The notes under the pieces were generated by a model. The model searched no databases. It was given only the letters and a program-made list of their open reading frames with translations, and was not told the DNA's origin. The position numbers were made by a program, and so were the translations under genes. This document shows, one piece after another, positions 49,346 through 57,640 of a DNA stretch of 64,000 nt. Each line of letters begins with the position of its first letter. Positions within the stretch are counted from its first letter, which is position 1. This DNA comes from Bin80 sp026708685 (GTDB lineage: Bacteria; Bacteroidota; Rhodothermia; Rhodothermales; Bin80), in NCBI GenBank assembly GCA_965200955.1, contig OZ241742.1, positions 1,798,001-1,862,000 on the forward strand, written 5' to 3'.

Positions 49346-50005
49346 TCATCGTAGATGTACGCCCCCTCTTGCTGGGGGAGGGGCTGGAATAGATCTGGAT
49401 TTAGCATCTTGGGCTAAGGGACGAATTGAGTAGGCTATTAGCACATCTTTCGCTGAAACCCACAGCCTGCCAACTTGTTCTGGGAAGCCTACCTCTCCAC
49501 CCCCCGCACCGACCGGCGTGACCTGATCCAGTGAACACCATGCCCACGAGCCTTCTCCACTGCCAGTCGTCCCTTTACTCCCTGTCCGCCCTATCCTGAA
49601 TTTCTCTGGGTCTATCTGTTTCCCTTCGACCTTGTAGGTCGCAGAGAAGCTCATATAGTAGACCGTTTCTAACGGTAGCTGAGCCTCGCTCCAAAACTCT
49701 TTCCCACAGGCAGCCTTCTGGTCGACAGTGTCGCACAGTAACGCGTCATCGGGAGACGTGAACTCGCACTTGAACTGCATGTGCACCTGCGGGTGCTGCT
49801 CAACGACGATGTCCTGCACGACATGCCGATTCGGAAGGCTTTGTCTGGTCCTTACTGTGCCATAAATCTGGCTATTTGTGTCTAACAACAGATCTACAAC
49901 AAACGCACGAGAAAAACAAGCATTTTGGGCTAGAATTTCAAGAGATTTTGGCGTTTTCTCGGTGTCCTCGCCAGATGCTCCGTTACTCAGGTATATAAGC
50001 CCCAT
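49346..50005 (-). CDS. Hypothetical protein upstream of the split ATPase gene
   Basis: 219 aa from ATG 50005 (an in-frame GTG at 50032 is possible). No family recognised. The sequence has a conserved look in RAFVVDLLLDTNSQIYG, VYYMSFSATYKVEGKQI and GRLWVSAKDVLIAYS, with many beta-strand-like segments and no signal peptide or membrane helix. Its end overlaps the ATPase start by 62 bases in another frame, as in compact mobile-element operons. Base composition is richer in G+C than the flanking genes, which fits acquisition with the ATPase next to the tRNA. Divergent from the exported BNR-type protein at 50038. Confidence 0.55.
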   Translation of the reverse strand: MGLIYLSNGASGEDTEKTPKSLEILAQNACFSRAFVVDLLLDTNSQIYGTVRTRQSLPNRHVVQDIVVEQHPQVHMQFKCEFTSPDDALLCDTVDQKAACGKEFWSEAQLPLETVYYMSFSATYKVEGKQIDPEKFRIGRTGSKGTTGSGEGSWAWCSLDQVTPVGAGGGEVGFPEQVGRLWVSAKDVLIAYSIRPLAQDAKSRSIPAPPPARGGVHLR

Positions 50006-50037
50006 AACTATCGAGGGTTGACTTGTGCACACTCTAA

Positions 50038-53000
50038 ATGAAGAAATATCCGTATCAAGTGACTATATTTAAGGTTCCACTGTTCATTTTTGACCTTATG
50101 CCGCATAATTATTTCCTACAAATTACTTTCGGGTTTTCACTTGTTTTCTTACTCTGGCCTGTTGATGTTTCAGCTCAACCTTACGATTCAACCTATTACA
50201 GCGAATTAAACTTCCGAAGCATCGGACCCTACAGAGGTGGTCGGTCCGCGGCTGTCTCAGGAGTCCCCGGACAACCTATGAAAGCCTACTTTGGTGCAAC
50301 GGGTGGGGGTGTGTGGAGATCTACAACGGGTGGTGCCTCATGGGAAAATATATCGGATGGTTACTTTGGTGGTAGCATTGGGGCGGTCGCTGTGAGTACT
50401 TGGGATCCCAATGTGATATACGTCGGAGGCGGGGAAAAAACCGTACGTGGAAATGTTTCTCATGGCTACGGCATTTATAAATCCGTAGATGCTGGCCGTA
50501 CATGGCAACATAAAGGACTTTCGGATAGCCATCGGATTCCTCGGATCCGAATTCATCCCAAAAACTCCGATGTGGTCTATGCAGCGTTGATGGGGCATCT
50601 CTCGGGCCCCAACGATGAGCGTGGAATCTTCAGATCCATAGATGGAGGAGATTCATGGGAAAAGATTCTTTTTATCAATGATGAAGTTGGATTTGTAGAT
50701 CTAACGATGGATCCGTCCAATCCAAGGATTCTCTACGCGAATGCATGGAGAGTCATTCGTACACCGTATAGCCTTGAAAGTGGTGGACCAGGAAGTGGAA
50801 TTTGGAAGTCGACGGATGGGGGCGATACTTGGAGTGAAATCACTGGTAAGGATAATGGATTACCCAAAGGGGTTTTGGGTATTAGTGGGTTGACCATTTC
50901 TCCTGTCAACCCCGATCGAATCTGGATCATCATAGAAGCCACGGATGGGGGTGTGTTTCGGTCAGATGATGGTGGAGACACATGGCAAAAAATCAACGAG
51001 GATCGGAATCTGAGACAGCGTGCATGGTATTATACCCGCATCTATGCAGACACACAAAATGAAGATATTGTCTACGTGTTAAACGTCCAATTCTGGCGTT
51101 CCAAGGATGGGGGGAAGACCTATACAAGCATAGATACTCCCCATGGAGATCATCATGATCTATGGATTGATCCATACAATTCAAGTCACCTTATTATTGC
51201 AGATGATGGGGGAGCACAGGTCAGTTTTGATGCAGGTGAAAACTGGAGTACCTATTACAACCAGCCGACTGCACAGTTTTATAGAGTTACCACGGACAAT
51301 CACTTTCCCTATCGGGTTCTTGGTGCACAGCAGGATAATTCTACCGTACGTATTCTTCATACCTCAGACGGTCTGAATGAACGTGAATGGGAACCTACTG
51401 CAGGTGGTGAGAGTGGTTGGCTTGCGCCCAAACCCAACGATCCAGACATTGTCTATGGAGGTTCTTATGGAGGTTATATGACACGCGTCAATCATAAGAC
51501 GGGCGAGCGTCGAGCTGTGAATGTGTACCCCGACAACCCAATGGGTCATGGGGCTGAGGGCATGAAGTATCGATTTCAGTGGAACTTCCCCATTTTATTT
51601 TCACAGCATGACTATAACGTATTGTATGCTGCAGGCAATCACCTATTTCGTAGCACGAACGAAGGTCAGTCATGGGAAATGATCAGTCCAGATTTGACTC
51701 GTGCTGATTCCACCAAACTTGGCCCAAGTGGAGGTCCAATTACAAAAGATAATACGGGAGTTGAGTACTATGCAACGATTTTCTCTGTTGCTGAGAGTCC
51801 ATATGATCCCAAGATACTTTGGGCGGGATCCGATGACGGACTCGTCCACCTTACACGTGATGGTGGGGCTTCTTGGGTAGACATCACCCCAGAGGGGATG
51901 CCAGACTGGATGCAGATCAATGATTTGATCGCCCATCCGACGCAGGAGGGATCTGCTTATTTTGCAGGCACAAGGTATAAATTGGATGACTTTTCGCCCT
52001 ACATCTATAAGACGACAAATTATGGCATGGATTGGGAGATGATCGTCAACGGCATTGATGAACACCACTTCACTCGAGCAATTCAACCTGATCACTCTCA
52101 CGCAGGACTTTTATGGGCTGGTACGGAATCTGGCTTGTATATATCGTTTGATGACGGCGAGAATTGGGATGCATTTCAGCAGAATTTACCCATCGTTCCC
52201 ATCACAGATTTGGATTGGAAAGACCATGACTTGATTGTTGCTACGCAGGGACGCTCTTTTTGGGTCATGGACGATGTTACGTTACTGTACCAATTAACCG
52301 ATATTTCAACCAATGCTTCAAACTGGATCTATAATTCAGCCCCTGCTTGGCGTGTTGATGGGAGTGTGAATCTTCGATATTGGTTCAAAGAAGCACCCGA
52401 TTCCAGTACCACCAGTTTGGAGATACTGGAGATGGACGACACCCTGATCAAGCGTTTTCGTGCAGAAGATGGAGATCTTCCTGTCCGTGCTGGAATGAAT
52501 GAGTTTTCATGGAATTTACGTTATGCGGATGCTGAAACGTTTGAGGGGCTTATCATGTGGGCTGGAACCATCCAAGGCCCGAGAGCCATCCCTGGATCCT
52601 ATCGTGCACTTCTGATTGTTGGAGAAGACTCTCTTGAAACCGAATTTGAGATTCTCAAAGATCCACGTTCAACATCTACGTTAGATGACCTTCAAGTGCA
52701 GCTAACGTTTTTACTTGAAATACGTGATCAGCTCACGGAAACTCATGAAGCCATCAAGACCATTCGGTCAGTACGCGATCAAATTCAAGGAATCATGCCC
52801 AGTTTGGGTGAAGAGCACGAAGAGATCAAACAGTTTGCCCAGGATCTCATTCTGAGGATGACAACCATCGAAGAGACTCTCTACCAAACAAAGAACCAAA
52901 GCCGGCAAGACCCGCTGAATTTTCCGATTCGTCTCAATAACAAATTAGCTGGGGTAGCCACCAATGCATCCATTGGAGCATTCCGTCCAACGGATCAAGC

Positions 53001-53154
53001 GATAGAAGTAAGAGATGCTTTGGTTCAGCAAATTGATCAACAACTGAGCGATCTGGACATGATGATGAAGACTGATGTCACCATTCTCAATGAGATGGTT
53101 AGGAATGCTAACATTCCAGCCATTCATGTCCATTTGAATAATTTCGCAAAGTAA
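50038..53154 (+). CDS. Exported BNR/sortilin-like beta-propeller protein
   Basis: 1038 aa. A signal-type segment MPHNYFLQITFGFSLVFLLW begins at residue 21 (ATG at 50098), cleaved near VSAQP; that ATG may be the true start. The body has many BNR/Asp-box style repeats with SxDGGxTW motifs (KSVDAGRTW, RSIDGGDSW, KSTDGGDTW, RSDDGGDTW, RSTNEGQSW, SFDDGENW) over about residues 60-740, forming one or two propellers as in VPS10/sortilin-type proteins. The last ~280 residues are helical (LEIRDQLTETHEAIKTI). No T9SS sorting domain. Such proteins in Bacteroidota are often annotated as glycosyl hydrolase-like, but the catalytic residues of sialidases are not evident. Probably periplasmic or surface-associated; function unknown. 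Confidence 0.85.
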   Translation: MKKYPYQVTIFKVPLFIFDLMPHNYFLQITFGFSLVFLLWPVDVSAQPYDSTYYSELNFRSIGPYRGGRSAAVSGVPGQPMKAYFGATGGGVWRSTTGGASWENISDGYFGGSIGAVAVSTWDPNVIYVGGGEKTVRGNVSHGYGIYKSVDAGRTWQHKGLSDSHRIPRIRIHPKNSDVVYAALMGHLSGPNDERGIFRSIDGGDSWEKILFINDEVGFVDLTMDPSNPRILYANAWRVIRTPYSLESGGPGSGIWKSTDGGDTWSEITGKDNGLPKGVLGISGLTISPVNPDRIWIIIEATDGGVFRSDDGGDTWQKINEDRNLRQRAWYYTRIYADTQNEDIVYVLNVQFWRSKDGGKTYTSIDTPHGDHHDLWIDPYNSSHLIIADDGGAQVSFDAGENWSTYYNQPTAQFYRVTTDNHFPYRVLGAQQDNSTVRILHTSDGLNEREWEPTAGGESGWLAPKPNDPDIVYGGSYGGYMTRVNHKTGERRAVNVYPDNPMGHGAEGMKYRFQWNFPILFSQHDYNVLYAAGNHLFRSTNEGQSWEMISPDLTRADSTKLGPSGGPITKDNTGVEYYATIFSVAESPYDPKILWAGSDDGLVHLTRDGGASWVDITPEGMPDWMQINDLIAHPTQEGSAYFAGTRYKLDDFSPYIYKTTNYGMDWEMIVNGIDEHHFTRAIQPDHSHAGLLWAGTESGLYISFDDGENWDAFQQNLPIVPITDLDWKDHDLIVATQGRSFWVMDDVTLLYQLTDISTNASNWIYNSAPAWRVDGSVNLRYWFKEAPDSSTTSLEILEMDDTLIKRFRAEDGDLPVRAGMNEFSWNLRYADAETFEGLIMWAGTIQGPRAIPGSYRALLIVGEDSLETEFEILKDPRSTSTLDDLQVQLTFLLEIRDQLTETHEAIKTIRSVRDQIQGIMPSLGEEHEEIKQFAQDLILRMTTIEETLYQTKNQSRQDPLNFPIRLNNKLAGVATNASIGAFRPTDQAIEVRDALVQQIDQQLSDLDMMMKTDVTILNEMVRNANIPAIHVHLNNFAK

Positions 53155-53160
53155 AAAAAT

Positions 53161-54264
53161 GTTCTTGCCTTAATCATAATCGGTGTATTGACTCTTGTTG
53201 CAGTAGGAGTACGAGCATCATTCTTGACTAGGAAAAGTGTGGGTGGTATGATTCAATCAACCACTTCATACCAGATATAGGTGCGATAACATTGGGTGAA
53301 AGATTTGGGGAACTGCTTCCTGAACGAACGAGCACGAATCGGAGTTCAGACATTCATCAATCCAAAAGAACAAAAGTATCAGTAGAGGAATTTGTAAATG
53401 TCAGCACAGATGTACTTGTTACTCTGGAAGCAGTCTCACTGGGAGCTTGGTATGGAATGGATGTTATCAAAAACTTAACCGAGATTGACGAGCATGTTTA
53501 TACTGCTATGAGCAGTCTCGCGGGTGAGCAACTTGACACAATTGTGATTTGAGCAGGAGTTTATCTGATGGGAATCTGCCGAAATCGGACAATCGCTTCC
53601 ACCCGAGGCAGTATCCAAACTCATGGGGCATTTGGCAGAGCCGCGAGTTGCTGAGAATCTGGAGAATATGGGAATTCAGGTTGAGATGCCGAATCTTTCC
53701 AATCAAGAGGGGTATGATTTGATCCTAAATGGAGAATATTTTGTAAATGTAAAAACTGTTGCGGATGCGAGCTCTCTATCCAGCCATTTTGAGAATTATC
53801 CCAACATTCCCGTCATTGTTCCGAGTGATATGAATGGTATACCAGAAGATGCCATCTCTTTTGGAGTGGATGATTCGGTTGATAAGGTGATCACTGCATT
53901 GGACTTGAAGAAAGAAAACCTTGTTCTGGTTGACGATAATCTTGTTCACGCTGAAATGTTAGAACATGCTGAAAATCTATCCGATAGTCTACTTGGAAGT
54001 TTAGACGTTGGTTTCCCTTTAATCACATTAGCAATATCGGGACATCTGGAGATACATTTGCTGTCACAGCAAAAAACTCAGCTAATAATTTCGGCAAAAA
54101 ATGTAGGTTTAGATCTGTTAGGCATTGGTGGGGGAGGATCGCTATTTGGATCTCTGGGTGCTATACTTGGAACTTTATTCATGCCTGGACTAGGTACAGT
54201 CCTATGTACATTAATTTTTAGCGCCGGGGGTGCAAAAGTGGGGCGTTTTTTACAGATAAAATAA
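53161..54264 (+). pseudogene. Membrane protein gene of unknown function with several lesions
   Basis: Piecing frames together gives a transmembrane start (VLALIIIGVLTLVAVGVRAS, from 53161), then NHFIPDIGAITLGERFGELL in another frame, VSVEEFVNVSTDVLVTLEAV, a TGA at 53550-53552, AGVYL, a +1 shift, ESAEIGQSLPPEAVSKLMGH, and an open frame to 54264. The last part includes NVKTVADASSLSSHFENYPN and a Gly-rich hydrophobic end (GSLFGSLGAILGTLFMPGLG). I do not recognise the family. At least two frameshifts and one nonsense codon mean it is dead or the sequence has several errors. The 213-codon frame from ATG 53623 is intact and could still be made. Confidence 0.6.
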
Positions 54265-54275
54265 AAAATCGTCCT

Positions 54276-55015
54276 ATGAAAAAAGCCTTAAAACAATACA
54301 ACGAAAAACTTGAGCAATCTGGGAGCGAGATTCACTCCTTGCAGGGAAGAGCTCAAAACGAAATACAGCGTGAAAGACAGATCTTAATGGGGATTTAGCA
54401 GAATCAACAAGATTATTGAAATCTGAATTAGAGGATGAGTATGCATCCCTGATCCAAGATCGACGAAATATATTGCATGTAGAGATGTCCGAAGCACAAA
54501 AATTATTAGCAACAGCACTTACTTCAGTACAACAAGATCTTGAACAGTTACAACTCATCCCTGCGTGGAAGCGAATGCTTCTGGGTGGGAAACTCAGGAG
54601 TGATCTACAATTAAGAGTGGGAGAGATCAAACAGCTATCTCAACAATTGAAGTCATATGACGACAAAATCAAAAGTACTCACCTAGATTTGATAGGAGAT
54701 GATGCTATTCATTTTTTGCAACTAATTCTTTGCACAGGTACAAATGATAGTGAGATTATCAAGATGATTCAATCTGCTGATTCTAAACGCAAAGAAGTGG
54801 AAATGAACTGGCAAGAGAGGATTGTGGAAAAACAGCAGAAACTAATTGAGCATCGATTCAAGACTATGGAAAAATTAGTTGAGAAAATCCAGATTCAACA
54901 GAAAGCAATGGATCAAGAAATAGGAAATATTCGTGAAGAATTAGAACCACTCTATCAGGATTGTATGAAACAAATGGACCGGTTAGGTAAAAAATCATCT
55001 CAAAAGAAAGAGTGA
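54276..55015 (+). pseudogene. Coiled-coil protein gene with one frameshift
   Basis: ATG 54276 starts MKKALKQYNEKLEQSGSEIH and stops at TAG near 54396. A one-base change at TTAATGGGGATTTAG puts the frame into NGDLAESTRLLKSELEDEYA and on to 55015. The whole is about 245 aa, nearly all heptad-rich helix (EQLQLIPAWKRMLLGGKLRS, EKLVEKIQIQQKAMDQEIGN). No known domain. It follows the broken membrane-protein gene after 11 bases, so the two formed an operon. Confidence 0.6.
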
Positions 55016-55262
55016 TTTGACCATAGACCTAAGCGATCAGACATGATGTAGGTTTCTCCAAATACCTTATATATCGCAGATGGAGGTAGGTATAGATGAA
55101 ATCGGTATGTGTTTTCGGATTAGGCGGTTGAGCTTGATCTTGAATATATTTCTGGTTATATTTTCAAAGTTTCATAGCAATGAGAGACCATGGGGAAAAT
55201 AATATTCCTGAACGATGACTCCTCTATACATCGTAGAAAAATTCGATGTCTTTCAAATGATA
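55016..55262. other. Spacer before the AAA_14 ATPase gene
   Basis: No gene seen. AT-rich; leads into the paired palindromes. Confidence 0.4.
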
Positions 55263-55303
55263 TTACAAACTTTTTTGTAAATTATGCTTTTGAAAAGCAT
55301 AAT
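55263..55303. promoter_or_regulatory. Two adjacent palindromes before the AAA_14 ATPase gene
   Basis: TTACAAA-CTTT-TTTGTAA (55263-55280) is followed directly by ATTATGCTTTT-G-AAAAGCATAAT (55281-55303), 7-base and 11-base perfect arms. The second ends 7 bases before the likely ATG at 55311 and contains an in-frame ATG (55284). They may be operators for autoregulation, a hairpin that hides the start, or the mark of a mobile unit. Confidence 0.55.
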
Positions 55304-55310
55304 TGCAGAA

Positions 55311-56534
55311 ATGCAACATAAGTACATCACACGATCGCTTGAACCGGTGATCAAAAAAGCGGCATCGGAATTTCCTGCTGTGTTTTTGACAGGTCCTCGT
55401 CAATCGGGGAAAACGACCTTGCTGAAGGCATTGTTTGGCGATCACTACCAATATATCTCAGTTGAACTTCCAGATCTTCGTGCCGCTGCGATAGCGGATC
55501 CGAGAGGATTTTTGGAGCAGTACCATCCACCAGTAATCATTGATGAGATCCAACATGCACCAGATCTTCTTTTTTATATCAAGGGAAAAATTGATGATCA
55601 TAGAGATCAAGTAGGTCAGTTCATTTTAACAGGATCACAGAATCTTCTCCTAAACGATAAAATCACCGAATCTCTCGCTGGGCGAGTAGCTGTACTTGAA
55701 CTCTTTCCTTTATCTAAACGCGAGGAAGAAGGAGTTCCACATGAACCAATGATATGGGAACATGCGGGTAGACAGAATTCAAAAAAAGGGTTTGGATTTA
55801 GAGATTTGTGGAAAAACTTTCTTCGTGGTGGATACCCTGAATTAGTAGTAGATACCGATCGGGATGTATCGCTGTGGCATTCTAGCTACACACAGACCTA
55901 TTTGGAGCGAGATGTACGTTCATTACGTCAAATTGGAGATTTACTACAGTTTCAATCATTCTTAAAGGTATTAGCTGCAAGAAGTGGCCAACTGTTAAAT
56001 TTGACGGATGTAAGCCGTGATCTTGGCGTTGGTGTAAATACAATCAAATCATGGCTGTCCATCTTAGAGGCTACGTATCAAGTCACAGTGTTACGCCCCT
56101 ACCACGCCAATATTGGGAAAAGGCTCGTGAAAACTCCAAAGGTGTACTATTCTGATGTAGGAACACTCTGCCACTTGGTTGGCTTAAAAGATCCGGAGCA
56201 TGCGGCGGCTGGATCTATGGGAGGAGTTATTTTTGAAACTGCTGTTCTATCAGAAATCAAGCGGACACTGACGCACCAAGGAATTCGACCTGAGATTTAT
56301 TTTTGGAGAATGTATGACGGTACGGAAGTTGATTTTTTGGTCAAAACAGAGGCTGGTTTCGTTCCAATAGAAGTAAAACTCTCTGCCACCCCGAATCCAG
56401 CCATGGTAGCATCCATCAAAACTCTTCGGAAGCATTTAGGGAATGCTCTGAGATCTGGATATCTCATACACCCAGGTGATGTGCGATTGCCGCTAGGGAA
56501 TCAAGTCACCGCGATTCCATTTGCTCAGTTATAG
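55311..56534 (+). CDS. AAA_14/DUF4143 ATPase
   Basis: 407 aa from ATG 55311; the in-frame ATG at 55284 lies within a palindrome. Walker A is GPRQSGKTTLL, Walker B region is PVIIDEIQHAPDLL, and sensor-like LTGSQNLLL follows. The C-terminal half is DUF4143 (QTYLERDVRSLRQIGDL, KSWLSILEATYQVTVLRPYH, FWRMYDGTEVDFLVKTE), which ends in an E-x-K-like strand (FVPIEVKLS) of a PD-(D/E)XK-type fold. These ATPases are very common in Bacteroidota and archaea, often in many copies and near toxin-antitoxin genes; no precise role is known. It stands alone here. Confidence 0.92.
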   Translation: MQHKYITRSLEPVIKKAASEFPAVFLTGPRQSGKTTLLKALFGDHYQYISVELPDLRAAAIADPRGFLEQYHPPVIIDEIQHAPDLLFYIKGKIDDHRDQVGQFILTGSQNLLLNDKITESLAGRVAVLELFPLSKREEEGVPHEPMIWEHAGRQNSKKGFGFRDLWKNFLRGGYPELVVDTDRDVSLWHSSYTQTYLERDVRSLRQIGDLLQFQSFLKVLAARSGQLLNLTDVSRDLGVGVNTIKSWLSILEATYQVTVLRPYHANIGKRLVKTPKVYYSDVGTLCHLVGLKDPEHAAAGSMGGVIFETAVLSEIKRTLTHQGIRPEIYFWRMYDGTEVDFLVKTEAGFVPIEVKLSATPNPAMVASIKTLRKHLGNALRSGYLIHPGDVRLPLGNQVTAIPFAQL

Positions 56535-57640
56535 CGGATCACTTGATCTGGCCCCACGAATTGGCGATTGAAGAATGGGGATATCTGCTTCAGAAAAGGA
56601 TACGCTTTCATTGATCCAATTCGATTCCAAGGTTTTTTAATTCAACCGTCAAGATAAGGCTATGTGACTACGATCTTTTCTGAGAGTCTGGTAAGGTTTT
56701 ATCTTTGATCACTGGATAGATTTCTACTGTATCATGAATAAACTTCTATAGAAATCACGTTACATTTGAGAACATAGGATTCAGAAAAATGCCATCATTT
56801 ACCAGTATCTATACGATCATCTAAAACAATCCGTTGCACTCTAAATTTTCGTACAACATACCACCATTGAATCCTGCATCAAGGCGAAAAATGACGCGAT
56901 CAGTAACATGTTCTTTAGCCTGCTCTTTGATGGGAATGATCACATCTAGTAGCTTGGTCACTACCCGTTGGGTACCTGCTCTACGGACATCCCCCGTTTC
57001 CCCACAGCACATAAACAGAGGCATTGCAAGTCTTTGATTCCGTGTTTTGTATGATAAGGATGATGGAGATTTTCCTCCGATGGGAAAGAATTCCTGTAGT
57101 TTTCACCAACCCTTAGCATGACCAAATCCCCTGCATCAGATGGTGTATGGTTTGAGGTGGGCGTTAACATCACAACCAGTTGGTTAAAACCAAACGGAAA
57201 CGATAAGTTTGAGACGCAACATGATCCACTTCCGAGGTGAAATTGATCTGAGAAACAACCCATCTCAACGATGGTGAGCAATCAACAGAAGGATCTAATG
57301 TCAACAAAACTTTGAGATGCTGTGAAGATGGTTAGAAAAACTAAAATTTGTGGTTGACTTGTCTAAAAAACGGATATTTTCGTACAAAATGGCATATCCA
57401 CCTCTTGAACATAACAATGCCACGAATTTGGTTCATTACGTATTGACACGCACTGCTGTGTACATTCTTCAATACTGAGTTATTGGATCCGTTACGAAAT
57501 ACATGCCATTATTGAAAGGTCTAATGTCCGTTAATCTTGTTTTAACGATAGTGTAAGACATCTGATTATGTATTGTTCATAGGGCGTGTTTCAGTGCACT
57601 ATCGTTCTATCTTTTCGTTTGCTTTAATCATTTCTATCGA
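56535..57640. other. Long spacer with a possible transposase relic
   Basis: No intact gene in 1.1 kb. The middle (about 56820-57280) has a minus-strand remnant described separately. The part just before 57641 should hold the promoter of the FN3 gene. Confidence 0.45.
56820..57280 (-). pseudogene. Possible transposase remnant (IS1380-like)
   Basis: A 67-codon frame (57024-56821) includes GTQRVVTKLLDVIIPIKEQA and VIFRLDAGFNGGMLYENLE, like the second-Asp region of IS1380-type DDE transposases (R.D.GF....LY..LE). Upstream, in another frame, HPYHTKHGIKDLQCLCLC resembles the GYHP block before it. No terminal repeats were found. A weak call from two short motifs. Confidence 0.4.

Larger units (their letters stand above)
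46793..49407 (-). pseudogene. AAA ATPase gene split by an IS4-family element
   Basis: The 5' part (49407-48827) encodes FHGRKDIRVRFHRVLA, Walker A QGAPGAGKSALL, Walker B GVILVFDEAQTLP and LLTAGLGTTK. The 3' part (47365-46793) resumes with IAYKQMGVSQFKRGC, VIRDWLTIAGGAKGD, SHGWPQHMICYALCA and SFQRWIVQNFGKD. Removing the IS and one copy of its target duplication joins them in frame as GLGTTK-IAYKQMG, giving one ~385-aa ORC/Cdc6-like ATPase. As it stands, the 5' piece ends at a stop inside the IS end (48814-48816). The original gene overlapped its upstream neighbour by 62 bases. Role unknown; such ATPases occur on mobile elements and in defence contexts. Confidence 0.85.
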
